Of a stretch of 62,957 nucleotides of DNA, positions 1-8,362 are shown one piece after another. The DNA is from Paraburkholderia nodosa DSM 21604 (lineage in GTDB: Bacteria; Pseudomonadota; Gammaproteobacteria; Burkholderiales; Burkholderiaceae). The position numbers and the translations under genes were made by a program. Location: NCBI RefSeq assembly GCF_000519185.1, contig NZ_JAFA01000017.1:1-62957 (forward strand), read 5' to 3'. Each line of letters begins with the position of its first letter. The first letter of the stretch is position 1. A model generated the notes under the pieces. That model was not told the origin of the DNA, searched no databases, and saw nothing but the letters and a program-made list of their open reading frames with translations.

Positions 1-333
1 GGCTCGGTGGCGAGCCCGAACCGCGAAACGGAATCGATGAAGGACGGCTCGGACGCGGTGAGCGACTGGCCGCTGCTCAATGCGCTGCTGAACACGGCGG
101 GCGGCGCGTCGTGGGTCTCGCTGCACCATGGCGGCGGCGTGGGCATGGGCTTCTCGCAGCACTCGGGCGTGGTGATCGTGGCGGACGGCACGCAGGCGGC
201 GCACGAGCGTCTGGGCCGCGTGCTGCACAACGATCCGGCCACGGGCGTGATGCGCCACGCGGACGCCGGCTACGAACTCGCGCAGCAAACCGCGCGCGAG
301 GCGGGTCTCAAGCTGCCGATGCTCGGCCGATGA
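1..333 (+). CDS. hutU: Urocanate hydratase, C-terminal part (cut by window edge)
   Basis: The reading frame is open from base 1, so only about the last 110 residues are present; the whole enzyme is usually about 560 residues. Urocanase converts urocanate to imidazolonepropionate in histidine degradation, in the cytoplasm, using tightly bound NAD. The recognisable signature is the glycine-rich stretch SLHHGGGVGMGFSQHSG followed by a conserved tail with VLHNDPATGVMRHADAGY, which is typical of the C-terminal end of this family. The stop at 331-333 is followed by a strong hairpin. The rest of the hut operon should lie to the left of the window. Confidence 0.95.
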   Translation, partial: GSVASPNRETESMKDGSDAVSDWPLLNALLNTAGGASWVSLHHGGGVGMGFSQHSGVVIVADGTQAAHERLGRVLHNDPATGVMRHADAGYELAQQTAREAGLKLPMLGR

Positions 334-338
334 GCGAT

Positions 339-370
339 GTGACGCCGCCGTTCAAACGCGGCGGCGTCAC
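339..370. terminator. 12-bp stem hairpin between convergent hutU and XRE-cupin genes
   Basis: GTGACGCCGCCG at 339-350 pairs perfectly with CGGCGGCGTCAC at 359-370 around an 8-nt loop. It begins just after the hutU stop and lies just before the end of the convergent regulator gene, so it could serve both directions. There is no T-tract on either side, so classical intrinsic termination is uncertain. Confidence 0.6.
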
Positions 371-386
371 GCTTGCGAGCGCTCGC

Positions 387-1052
387 TCAGAGCGTTTCGG
401 GCAGCCGGTGTGAGTCGTTGTCTACGCAACAGACCAGCACCTCGGCATCCTCGGCGCCCGTGCTCAGATACACGTGCCCCACGGCGCTGTCGAAGTAGAG
501 GCTGTCGCCGGGCGACAGCCTGAAGACAGTGCCGTTTTCAAAATGCAGTTCCAGCTCCCCGCCGAGCAGGAACAAAAACTCCTCGCCGCTGTGGCGGATG
601 TAATCGGGGAACGCGTCCATCGTGCGGGCGTGGATGCGTCCGCGCATCGGCACCATGCGCTTGCCCGTGAGGTCGTTGGCGATCATGCCGTACTCGTAGT
701 TCGGCGTGTCGTAGATCATCTGCTTGCCCGCGCGCGTGAGCGACGGCTTCATCGGGCCGGCCGCCTTGCGCTTCCTGCGCCCGAAAATCGTGTCGAAGTC
801 CACGTTCAGCGCGTGCGCGAGCGCCGCGAATTTGTCATAGGTGAGCGCAATGTCGCCGCGCTCGGCCTTCGAAATCGTCGAGACGGCGATGCCCGACAAC
901 TCCGATAGCTGCATCAACGTCAGCTCGCGCGCCTTGCGCGCTTCGCGCAAACGCGCGCCAACGGCCGCATGATCGATCTCCGTTGCCGCCTGTCCGGTTG
1001 CCTGCCTGGTTGCCTGTCCGGTTGCGTGATTTTGTGCTGCGCTCTTTGCCAT
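387..1052 (-). CDS. XRE-family regulator with C-terminal cupin domain
   Basis: The 221-residue protein has a Ser/Thr/Gln-rich N-terminus with repeats of the type ATGQA, an XRE helix-turn-helix at about residues 32-86 (LREARKARELTLMQLSELSG, then STISKAERG), and a single cupin_2 fold at about 150-215 (HSGEEFLFLLGGELELHFENG, SPGDSLYFDS). Such proteins are usually local repressors whose cupin domain senses a small ligand linked to the adjacent catabolic genes, for example PuuR-type regulators. It is divergent from the MHS transporter operon starting at 1155. The shared intergenic region has two copies of a TCGTATACGA-type palindrome, the most likely operator. The ligand cannot be read from sequence. 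Confidence 0.9.
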   Translation of the reverse strand: MAKSAAQNHATGQATRQATGQAATEIDHAAVGARLREARKARELTLMQLSELSGIAVSTISKAERGDIALTYDKFAALAHALNVDFDTIFGRRKRKAAGPMKPSLTRAGKQMIYDTPNYEYGMIANDLTGKRMVPMRGRIHARTMDAFPDYIRHSGEEFLFLLGGELELHFENGTVFRLSPGDSLYFDSAVGHVYLSTGAEDAEVLVCCVDNDSHRLPETL

Positions 1053-1082
1053 GGAAGGGACGGTTCCCGGTTACGGGTTTTG

Positions 1083-1116
1083 TCGTATACGAGAAATGAT
1101 TTTTTCTCGTATATGA
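1083..1116. promoter_or_regulatory. Paired TCGTATACGA operators in the divergent intergenic region
   Basis: A perfect 10-bp palindrome TCGTATACGA lies at 1083-1092 and a one-mismatch copy TCGTATATGA at 1107-1116, 24 bp apart start to start. The pair is also part of an 11-bp inverted repeat (TATACGAGAAA at 1086-1096, TTTCTCGTATA at 1103-1113). The site sits 30-70 bp from both divergent start codons in an AT-rich island. I infer binding by the XRE-cupin protein. Confidence 0.65.
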
Positions 1117-1154
1117 TAACTCGCATCTCGACTCCCTTTTGAAGGAGCAGCGTC

Positions 1155-2441
1155 GTGGCCTCAATTGCACTGGGAAAAACGGGTCTTTCGAAGGGCCAGG
1201 TCATTGCCGCGACGACGCTGGGCACGGCGCTCGAGTACTACGACTTCACGATCTACAGCTTCTTCGCGATCCAGATCGGCAAGCTGTTCTTTCCCTCTGC
1301 CTCGCCGGTCAACCAGTTCCTCCTTTCCATCGGCCTGTTCGGCGTGGGCTTCGTGGTGCGTCCACTCGGCGGCATCGTCATCGGCGCCTATGCGGACCGC
1401 GCCGGGCGCAAGCGCGCCATGGTGCTCACCATCATGCTGATGGCGCTGAGCTGCGCGCTGATCGCTTGTGCGCCGCCGTACGCGGTGGCGGGCATCGCCG
1501 CGCCACTCATCGTCCTTGCGGCGCGCCTGATCCAGGGCTTCGCGGCGGGCGGCGAGTTCGGCCCCGGCACGACGCTGCTCGTGGAATATGCGAGCGACAA
1601 CACACGCGCGTTCTTCGCAAGCTGGAACTTCGCGGCGACGGCGCTGGGCCTCGCGCTTGGCGCGACGGTCGCCACGCTCGTGAACGTGCTGCTGCCCAAG
1701 GAAGCGGTCGACAGCTGGGGCTGGCGCATTCCATTCCTCGTGGGCATCGTGGCGGCGCCCGTGGGCATGCTGATTCGTCGCCGCCTCGAAGAGACGCTGA
1801 GCGCGGCGCCCGCGCACGGCGCGCCACGAAGCGGCGCACTGAAGGAGGCGCTCACCACGCATCTGAAACTGACGATACTCGGGACTTTCGCCGAACTCGG
1901 CGGCTCGGTGTCCATCTACATCACGGCGTTTTTTCTGCCGAACCACGCCGTGCGCGTGTTGCATCTTTCCTCCACGGCGGCGGTCACGTCGGGCGTGGTC
2001 AGCTCGCTCGTGCTGTTCATAGCCGCGCCGCTCGTGGGCAAGCTCGCCGACCGCTACACCCGCAAGCGCGTGCTCGTGATCTCGCGCGTCGTGCTGCTGC
2101 TCAGTGTGTATCCGGCGTTCGCATGGCTTTCCGCCGCGCCTTCCATGGCGCTGCTCTGCGCGGTATCCGCCTTCCTCTCCGTGTTCGTGGCGGGGCAGGT
2201 CGTGCCGGTGCTCGTGATGATCCCCGAACTCTTCCCACGCGAAGTACGCGCCACCGGCATTGCGCTGACCTACGTCGTGAGCGCCTCGATCTTCGGCGGA
2301 TTTTCGCCACTTGTGGCAAGCTGGATCGTCGCGCGCACAGGCAATCCGCTCGCGCCCGCCTGGTATGTCGCGGCTGCCTGCGCCATTTCGCTGATCCCGC
2401 TCGTCTGGCTGCGCGACCGCACCGGCGAGGCCATCGGCTGA
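1155..2441 (+). CDS. MFS transporter, MHS (metabolite:H+ symporter) family
   Basis: The 428-residue inner-membrane protein has about 12 hydrophobic segments. MHS signatures are visible: TALEYYDFTIYSFFAIQIGKLFF at the first helix, and GAYADRAGRKRAMVLT in the loop between helices 2 and 3 (the MFS GxLaDrxGrkr motif). Family members such as ProP, ShiA and KgtP take up osmolytes, shikimate or dicarboxylates with protons. The start is GTG with GAAGGAG at 1141-1147. It heads an operon with an amidase, RidA and a flavin oxidase, so it probably imports an amide or amino-acid-like substrate for them. The substrate itself is unknown. Confidence 0.9.
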   Translation: MASIALGKTGLSKGQVIAATTLGTALEYYDFTIYSFFAIQIGKLFFPSASPVNQFLLSIGLFGVGFVVRPLGGIVIGAYADRAGRKRAMVLTIMLMALSCALIACAPPYAVAGIAAPLIVLAARLIQGFAAGGEFGPGTTLLVEYASDNTRAFFASWNFAATALGLALGATVATLVNVLLPKEAVDSWGWRIPFLVGIVAAPVGMLIRRRLEETLSAAPAHGAPRSGALKEALTTHLKLTILGTFAELGGSVSIYITAFFLPNHAVRVLHLSSTAAVTSGVVSSLVLFIAAPLVGKLADRYTRKRVLVISRVVLLLSVYPAFAWLSAAPSMALLCAVSAFLSVFVAGQVVPVLVMIPELFPREVRATGIALTYVVSASIFGGFSPLVASWIVARTGNPLAPAWYVAAACAISLIPLVWLRDRTGEAIG

Positions 2442-2467
2442 TCACCACTTCATCAGGAAACCGAACG

Positions 2468-3994
2468 ATGTCCAACAACACCGAACTGGTCGGCCTGTCC
2501 GCCGTCGAACTGCGCCGTCTGATCGGCGCGAAAGCCATTTCGCCCGTTGAACTGCTCGATGCTTGCATCGAGCGCATCGAAGCCGTGAATCCGGCCGTCA
2601 ACGCGATTACGGCGACGTGTTTCGACGCCGCGCGCGAAGCGGCCAAAGTGGCTGAGCAGGCCGTCATGGACGGCAAACCGCTCGGCCTGCTGCACGGCCT
2701 GCCGCTCGGCGTAAAGGATCTCGAAGACACGGCGGGCCTGCTCACGACCTACGGCTCGCCGATGTCGCGCGGCCACGTGCCCTCGCGCGACGTGGTGCTC
2801 GTGGAGCGCCTGCGCGCGGCGGGCGCGATTCTCGTGGCGAAGACGAACGTGCCGGAGCTAGGTGCGGGCGCGAATACGCGCAACCCGGTATGGGGTGCAA
2901 CAGGCAATCCGTTCAACCCCGCACTCAATGCGGGCGGTTCGTCGGGCGGTTCGGCGGCGGCGCTCGCGTGCGACATGCTGCCGGTTTGCACGGGCTCCGA
3001 CACCGGCGGGTCGCTGCGCATTCCCGCCGCGAAGTGCGGGGTAGTGGGCTTCCGCCCGTCGCCTGGGCTCGTGCCCAATTCGCGCCGCCTGCTCGGCTGG
3101 ACGCCGATCTCGGTGGTCGGGCCGATGGGGCGCGACGTTGCCGAAACGGCGCTGCAACTCGCGGCAACCGCGGGCGAATCGGCTGGCGATCCGCTGAGCT
3201 ATGCCGTGGATGCCAACGCGTTTGCCTTGCCTGCGCACATGGATCCGTCGACGCTACGTATCGGCTATACCGAAGACTTCGGCTGCTGCGACGTCGACCC
3301 GCAGATTCGCGCCGTATTCCGCGCGCGCATGGCGGAACTCAAGCGCATCGTCCACACCTGCGAGCCGGTGGAATTCGATCTTGGCGACGTGCATCGCTGC
3401 TTCGACGTGATTCGCGCGGAGAGCTTCGTCGCGGGCCTGCATGCCGCCTATACGCGTGACCCAGGTGCGCTCGGTCCGAACACGCGCGCGAACTACGAAA
3501 TGGGCGCGAAGATGTCGCTCTCGGACAGCGCGTGGGCGCAAGCGGAGCAAACGCGCATCTTCCAGCGCTTCCAGAGCGCGTTCGCGCGCTACGACGTGAT
3601 CGTTTCGCCCACCACGCCGGTGACGCCGTTCCCGTGGACCGAACTGTATGCCGCGCAGATCGACGGCCGCGCGCAAGAGAATTACTACCGCTGGCTCGCG
3701 CTCACGTACGTCGTGACGCTCACCACGCATCCTGCGCTCGCGCTGCCATGCGGCGTCGATCACGCGGGCATGCCGTTCGGACTCCAGATCGTAGGTCCGT
3801 TCCGCGGCGACATGAAGACGCTCGCCGTCTCGCAGGCGCTGGAAACGGCGTTTTCAGCGTATCCTCTTCTGCGTCGCCCGCGCCCCGATCTCGCGCGCCT
3901 GACGCAAGCCAATCCGGCGCTGACGTCCATCGTCACGGCGCCTCCCATTCACGACCCAGCCGGTAGCGACGCTGCCGGCCTATCGGCGGTATGA
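2468..3994 (+). CDS. Amidase signature family hydrolase
   Basis: The 508-residue cytoplasmic enzyme hydrolyses a C-N amide bond. The amidase-signature Ser-cisSer-Lys triad is present: Lys83 in GVKDLEDTAG, the cis-Ser loop GGSSGGS at about 156-162, and nucleophile Ser182 in GSDTGGSLRIPA. The length is normal for the family. The ATG at 2468 is chosen because AGGAAA lies 8 bases upstream and the family N-terminus (ELRRLIGAKAISPVELL) begins there; the frame is open further upstream only inside the transporter gene. Its stop overlaps the RidA start (ATGA). In context it probably releases an amine or amino acid for the downstream flavoenzyme. The specificity (GatA-like, N-acyl amino acid or other) is not determinable. 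Confidence 0.9.
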   Translation: MSNNTELVGLSAVELRRLIGAKAISPVELLDACIERIEAVNPAVNAITATCFDAAREAAKVAEQAVMDGKPLGLLHGLPLGVKDLEDTAGLLTTYGSPMSRGHVPSRDVVLVERLRAAGAILVAKTNVPELGAGANTRNPVWGATGNPFNPALNAGGSSGGSAAALACDMLPVCTGSDTGGSLRIPAAKCGVVGFRPSPGLVPNSRRLLGWTPISVVGPMGRDVAETALQLAATAGESAGDPLSYAVDANAFALPAHMDPSTLRIGYTEDFGCCDVDPQIRAVFRARMAELKRIVHTCEPVEFDLGDVHRCFDVIRAESFVAGLHAAYTRDPGALGPNTRANYEMGAKMSLSDSAWAQAEQTRIFQRFQSAFARYDVIVSPTTPVTPFPWTELYAAQIDGRAQENYYRWLALTYVVTLTTHPALALPCGVDHAGMPFGLQIVGPFRGDMKTLAVSQALETAFSAYPLLRRPRPDLARLTQANPALTSIVTAPPIHDPAGSDAAGLSAV

Positions 3995-4350
3995 ACATGA
4001 GCAACGACATCCAAAGACTGCAAACCAACGCGCGCATGAGCCAGGTGGTGATCGCCAATGGCGTGGTGTATCTCTCGGGCCAGGTGCCCGATACCGCAGG
4101 CGCGCCGATCGACGTTCAGGCTACCGAAATCCTCACGCGGATCGACAAGCTGCTCGCATCGGCGGGCGTGGACAAAACGCGCGTGCTGACCGCGAACGTG
4201 TGGCTGAGCGACCCGAAGCATTTCGAGGCGTTCAATGCCGTATGGGACGCCTGGGTTCCGCAGGGGCACGCACCCACGCGCGCCTGCGTGCAGGCCTTGC
4301 TGATGCGCCCGGGCCTCGACGTCGAAGTGGCCGTCACCGCGCTCGCCTGA
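3991..4350 (+). CDS. RidA family (YjgF/YER057c/UK114) enamine/imine deaminase
   Basis: The 119-residue protein matches the RidA fold: VVYLSGQVPDTAG, then TRACVQALLMRPGLDVEVAVTA. The conserved Arg of the active site is the R in PTRACV. RidA proteins hydrolyse reactive imines and enamines made by amino-acid oxidases and PLP enzymes. The start overlaps the amidase stop by ATGA; a second ATG two codons on (3997) is also possible. The next gene is a D-amino-acid-dehydrogenase-like flavoprotein, whose imine product RidA could hydrolyse, so the pairing makes biochemical sense. Confidence 0.9.
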   Translation: MNMSNDIQRLQTNARMSQVVIANGVVYLSGQVPDTAGAPIDVQATEILTRIDKLLASAGVDKTRVLTANVWLSDPKHFEAFNAVWDAWVPQGHAPTRACVQALLMRPGLDVEVAVTALA

Positions 4351-4377
4351 GTGCCTTCGAGCCAGGAACATTGCGTG

Positions 4378-5610
4378 ATGAAATTCGATTCGGTCGTGCT
4401 TGGCGGCGGTATTGTCGGCGTTTCCGTGGCCTTGCAGTTGCAGCGGCGCGGCCTCTCGGTCGCGCTCGTGGACCGCAGGGCACCAGGCAACGAAACATCG
4501 CACGGCAACGGGGGATTGATTCAGCGCGAGGGCGTCTACCCCTATGCGTTTCCGCGTGAGCTTGCCATGCTGCTGCGCTACGCGCGCAACCGCTCGACGG
4601 ACGTGCGCTATCACGCGGGGGCGATGCCGAAGCTGCTGCCTTTTCTCTATCGCTACTGGCACCATTCGCGCGCCGACCGGCACGCCGAGATCGCTCGCGC
4701 GTATGCCACGCTCATCGAGCATTGCGTGACCGAGCATCGCGCGCTGATCGAGGCGGCGGGCGCACAGGCGCTGTTGCGCACCAACGGCTGGATGAAGGTG
4801 TTTCGCAGCGCCGCCGCCATGGACGCCACGGTGGCCGAGGCGCGGCGCTGGCAGCGCGAGTACGGCGTGGGCCACGAGGCACTGGACGGCGCGGCGCTGC
4901 GCGCCGCCGAGCCCGCGCTCAGCCACGCGCTGGTGGGCGGCGTGCGCTACACCGATTCCGATTCGGTTAGCGATCCGAATGGATTGGTGACGGCCTACTC
5001 GAAGCTCTTCGAGCAGCTAGGCGGCCGCGTGCTGATTGGCGACGCCGCGACGCTCGAGCCGTCGTGGCGCGTCATGACACAAGATGGCCCCGTGCTGGCG
5101 AAGTCGGCGGTCATTGCCATGGGGCCGTGGTCGGGCGATCTCACGGCGCGGCTGGGCTACGAATTGCCGCTCGCCGTGAAGCGCGGCTATCACATGCATT
5201 ACGCGCTCACGAATGGGGCGAAGCTGAACCAGCCGGTGCTCGACGCCGAAGCAGGCTTCCTGATTACGCCCATGGTGCGCGGCACGCGCCTCACGACCGG
5301 CGTCGAACTCGGCTTGCGCGATTCGCCGAAAACGCCCGTTCAGCTCGAAGCCGTGGAGCCGCTCGCGCGCGATATCTTCCCGCTGGGCGCGCGGCTCGAT
5401 GCCGAGCCGTGGCTGGGCCGCCGCCCCTGCACGCCCGACATGATGCCGATCATCGGGCCTGCGCCGAAGCACGACGACCTGTGGTTCGCTTTCGGTCACG
5501 CACACCACGGTCTCACGCTCGGCCCGGTCACGGGGCGCCTGATCGCGGAAATGATGACGGGCGCGCCGACGGTGGTGGACCCCCGGCCATTCCGCGTCGA
5601 GCGGTTCTGA
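4378..5610 (+). CDS. FAD-dependent amino-acid oxidoreductase (DadA-like)
   Basis: The protein has 410 residues from the ATG at 4378, preceded by AGGAA about 11 bases upstream; an in-frame GTG at 4351 abuts the RidA stop but has no ribosome site of its own. A dinucleotide-binding motif, VVLGGGIVGVSVALQLQ, occupies the N-terminus, and a DAO-type C-terminus carries the second FAD contact (FGHAHHGLTLGPVTGRLIAE). DadA-type enzymes oxidise D-amino acids or sarcosine-like amines to imines, passing electrons to quinones. It is the last gene of the transporter-amidase-RidA operon. The exact amine is unknown. Confidence 0.88.
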   Translation: MKFDSVVLGGGIVGVSVALQLQRRGLSVALVDRRAPGNETSHGNGGLIQREGVYPYAFPRELAMLLRYARNRSTDVRYHAGAMPKLLPFLYRYWHHSRADRHAEIARAYATLIEHCVTEHRALIEAAGAQALLRTNGWMKVFRSAAAMDATVAEARRWQREYGVGHEALDGAALRAAEPALSHALVGGVRYTDSDSVSDPNGLVTAYSKLFEQLGGRVLIGDAATLEPSWRVMTQDGPVLAKSAVIAMGPWSGDLTARLGYELPLAVKRGYHMHYALTNGAKLNQPVLDAEAGFLITPMVRGTRLTTGVELGLRDSPKTPVQLEAVEPLARDIFPLGARLDAEPWLGRRPCTPDMMPIIGPAPKHDDLWFAFGHAHHGLTLGPVTGRLIAEMMTGAPTVVDPRPFRVERF

Positions 5611-5634
5611 CTTGGCGCGCACCGGCGCACGTGG

Positions 5635-6426
5635 TTAGAACCGGTAATTGAGCCCCGCGAACGCCGTGATCTCGCGGCGGCTCTCGGTGATCGGACTGTC
5701 GGCGGCGTAATGCTGAAGGCGTCCGAACGTTGCGTTCACCGAACCGACCCAGTGCTTCGAGAAGTCGTGCGTCATGTAGAACGTCATGTGCAGATCGCGA
5801 ATGCCCGCGCCCGGCGCATACGCCGGCAAGCCGGATGCCGCGCTCTCGTCCGGCGTCACGCCGAATAGCGTGCGCGTGTAGACGCCGTTGGCCCACGTGA
5901 GCCCCGGTCCCACCGAAAACAGCCACCCCGTGAGCGGCAGCGACACATAGAGGTCCGCCGTTGCGGTCGTACCTTGCCCGTGGCCGCTGATGTCCTGATA
6001 CATCGCAACGGCGCCCGTGAACGCCCACAGCGTGTAATCGGCGAAGAGGCGCAGCTTCGGGCCGTCATCGACATTGCTCAGGCCGTGCAGATGCGGGTCG
6101 TCCGACACGGTGCGCGACTGGAAGTCGAAGCTCAGCGAAGCGCCCACATGGTAGTTCTCCGCTGAAATCACGTTCACGCCCAGCACGTCCGGCCCTTGCG
6201 AGAAGAAGCGGTCGCGGTACGAGATGTCGAGCGACGGGAACGGATAGACCTTCATGTGGCGCGCGCCCGGATACTCGGGCGCGAAATAGGCGCCCGGACC
6301 GATCGAGATTTTCCACGGCGAGTCGGTTGTTGCGGTACTGGCGGTGTCGGTATCGGCCCATGCGTGCGAGGCCAGGGTCAGCGCGGCGACGCACGCCAGC
6401 CCTTTCAGTACTGCGGATTGCTTCAC
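5635..6426 (-). CDS. MipA/OmpV family outer-membrane protein
   Basis: The 263-residue protein starts at GTG 6426 with GGAAGG 8-13 bases upstream and has a Sec signal peptide (KQSAVLKGLACVAALTLASHAWA). The mature part shows family features: SIGPGAYFAPEYPGARH, alternating beta strands and a terminal aromatic (NYRF). MipA was described in E. coli as a scaffold for the murein hydrolase MltA; many OmpV members act as small outer-membrane channels or adhesins. The start overlaps the stop of the upstream hydrolase by GTGA, so translation is probably coupled. It is convergent with the flavoenzyme gene, only 24 bases away. Confidence 0.88.
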   Translation of the reverse strand: MKQSAVLKGLACVAALTLASHAWADTDTASTATTDSPWKISIGPGAYFAPEYPGARHMKVYPFPSLDISYRDRFFSQGPDVLGVNVISAENYHVGASLSFDFQSRTVSDDPHLHGLSNVDDGPKLRLFADYTLWAFTGAVAMYQDISGHGQGTTATADLYVSLPLTGWLFSVGPGLTWANGVYTRTLFGVTPDESAASGLPAYAPGAGIRDLHMTFYMTHDFSKHWVGSVNATFGRLQHYAADSPITESRREITAFAGLNYRF

Positions 6427-7343
6427 GTATTTTTCCTTCCCACTGCCGCCAGTTGGCGCAGACGCCGGGCGAGCGCCTTGGAGACGACCGGCGCGTCCTT
6501 CGCGCCGCGCGCGACTTCGCTTTCGCGCAGGAACAGGGCCGTTTCGCGCGCAACGATCTCGCGTTCGTTGTCCGAGGTGATCATGTGATACGAATCGTCG
6601 AGCCACAGCGTGCGCAGGAAGTTCGAGCCGATGCGGTCGATCACGTGGCGCGGGTTGCGCGGGCTCGACGTTTCGTCGTCGATCGCGTGGATCACGAGCG
6701 TGTCGTTTTCGATCGCGGCGACATCCTTGCGCGCCGCGCGTGCGAGGCGCAGCGCCTGATGCAGCGCGGGCAGCGCGATCGTCGAAGGGCCGACCTCGCT
6801 GAAATCGCTGCGCTGCATGGCGCGCGCGATTTTCTTGCGCAGCGCTTCGTTGCGCACGCCGAACGGTTCGGCCTCGCGATAGCGGTAGCGGTGGCGCAGC
6901 GGCGTGAAGTACGCCCAGTCGAGCAGGAAGCGATACCACGGGATCGCCCAGCCGTCGTAGGCGAGCGTGAGCGAGAGCAGCGCGAGCGACTGCGCGGCGG
7001 GCCGCTCGCGAATCAGACGCAGCGCAAGTGCGCCGCCGATCGAAAGCCCGCAGATCGAGACGCGCTCGTAGCGCGCCGCCAGGGCGTCGAACTCGCGCGC
7101 GGCGTTTTCGACCCATTGTTCCATCGGCAGCTGGCCGGTGCCGGCGCTATAACCGTCGATGACGGGCGCGCATACCGTGAACCCTTCGCCCTGCAGATAG
7201 CGCGCGAGATAGCGCAGTTCGATCGGCGAGCTGGAGAGCCCGTGAAGCATGAGCACGGCGTGGCCGTCGCCTTCGCAGAAAAAGCGCGTGGACTGCACGG
7301 CTGTCGTTTCGGGAGCGGCCAGCTCCATGTCGAGCGTCGCCAT
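6423..7343 (-). CDS. Alpha/beta hydrolase, carboxylesterase or monoacylglycerol-lipase-like
   Basis: The 306-residue cytoplasmic hydrolase has the oxyanion segment LMLHGLSSSP, nucleophile Ser101 in the elbow CGLSIGG, an acid Asp in VIHAIDDETSS and a His in DSYHMIT near residue 266. The layout resembles Est30-type carboxylesterases. The ATG at 7343 is chosen because it lies one base past the upstream gene's stop and begins the family N-terminus. It is sandwiched with overlapping ends between a DUF4118 membrane protein and the MipA-like protein, suggesting a membrane-lipid or envelope role. The substrate is unknown. Confidence 0.85.
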   Translation of the reverse strand: MATLDMELAAPETTAVQSTRFFCEGDGHAVLMLHGLSSSPIELRYLARYLQGEGFTVCAPVIDGYSAGTGQLPMEQWVENAAREFDALAARYERVSICGLSIGGALALRLIRERPAAQSLALLSLTLAYDGWAIPWYRFLLDWAYFTPLRHRYRYREAEPFGVRNEALRKKIARAMQRSDFSEVGPSTIALPALHQALRLARAARKDVAAIENDTLVIHAIDDETSSPRNPRHVIDRIGSNFLRTLWLDDSYHMITSDNEREIVARETALFLRESEVARGAKDAPVVSKALARRLRQLAAVGRKNT

Positions 7344-7344
7344 G

Positions 7345-8121
7345 TCAGCTCTCCGTGCGCAGCACGAGAAAATCGCCCGCGTGAGTGGTGAAGCGTTCGC
7401 AGCTGCAATTGATGTGCCGGTACTCGCGCTTGTGCTGCTCGCTGCGCAGACGCACGCGATGATGGCCCGGTGACAGGGCGTGCGTGAGGCGCTGCACGTC
7501 GTCGGGATGCAGCGCGTCGAAGAGCGGGCCGGGCGCGACTTCGGCGGCGGCCGGCAGCGCTTGCGACATGCTCTGTCCCACGCTTGCGCGCTGGGCGGCA
7601 TTGCGCTCGAGCCCCTTGATGAGGATGAAGCCTTCGTGATGCTGCGCGAGATGCCGCAGCAGGCGATGCGTTTCATCGACGGCGCGGCGCGCCAGCGCGC
7701 GCTCGTTGTCGTGACGCAGCAGCATTTCGTAGCGGGACTGCGCGACCGAGGTGATCAACTGCGCGCGAAACTGCTCGCGCCGCAGACGCTCGATCAGCGT
7801 GATCACGATGATCGTGACGAGCGGATAGGACACCATCAGGATCACATCGCGCGTGTCGAGGAACGTAATGTAATTGTAGGGAGGCACGAACATATAGTCC
7901 GCAATGGCGAGACCCAGCACCATCACGGTCAGCGCAGGCGCGAGGCCGAGGAAGTATTCGACCAGCGAAGCGGCGATACAGAACGTCGTGCCCGGCATCA
8001 TCGGACCGAGCAGGGGATGCAGTGCGAAGCGGATGGCGCTCGCGAGCGCGAGCGCGCCAGCGGCAATGCACCACCGGCGCGGGCCTCTTGGCGCCCAGAG
8101 GCGGGCGTTACGAACTTTCAT
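7345..8121 (-). CDS. DUF4118 membrane protein with a C-terminal PAS-like region
   Basis: The 258-residue protein has four closely spaced hydrophobic segments (about residues 17-110) of the KdpD-type DUF4118 sensor module, including the typical YMFVPPYN motif. An amphipathic coiled stretch (IERLRREQFRAQLITSVAQSRYEMLLRHDNERALARR, roughly 108-145) leads to a C-terminal domain with PAS-like features (LFDALHPDDVQRL). No kinase, GGDEF or effector domain follows, so it is a sensor without an obvious output. It is the first gene of the overlapping trio with the hydrolase and MipA-like gene. It may control them post-translationally or be the remnant of a larger sensor. Confidence 0.75.
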   Translation of the reverse strand: MKVRNARLWAPRGPRRWCIAAGALALASAIRFALHPLLGPMMPGTTFCIAASLVEYFLGLAPALTVMVLGLAIADYMFVPPYNYITFLDTRDVILMVSYPLVTIIVITLIERLRREQFRAQLITSVAQSRYEMLLRHDNERALARRAVDETHRLLRHLAQHHEGFILIKGLERNAAQRASVGQSMSQALPAAAEVAPGPLFDALHPDDVQRLTHALSPGHHRVRLRSEQHKREYRHINCSCERFTTHAGDFLVLRTES

Positions 8122-8362
8122 GGTTTCCCGGGTCGCCCGCCGCGTGACGGGCCGTCGCGCGCGTATTGCGCACGGGCAATCGCTGACGCTTTAGTTGTAA
8201 GCAGTGCAAGGAATTCGACAGGAACGGCAGAACGGCGCGGCGGTGACCGGCCTGTCACCGTCAGCGCTCTGACGATTTTTTCGAGTCCCGAATATTACCA
8301 CTGTTTACAAACATCGGATCGGCGATAAAAAGCCGCCGGGAGACCGTCTCGGGATTCAGACG

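Noticed and set aside
1139..3994. One 951-codon open frame covering both the MHS transporter region and the amidase
   Set aside because: Only the 3' part (from 2468) matches a protein family; the 5' part is an out-of-frame shadow of the transporter gene.
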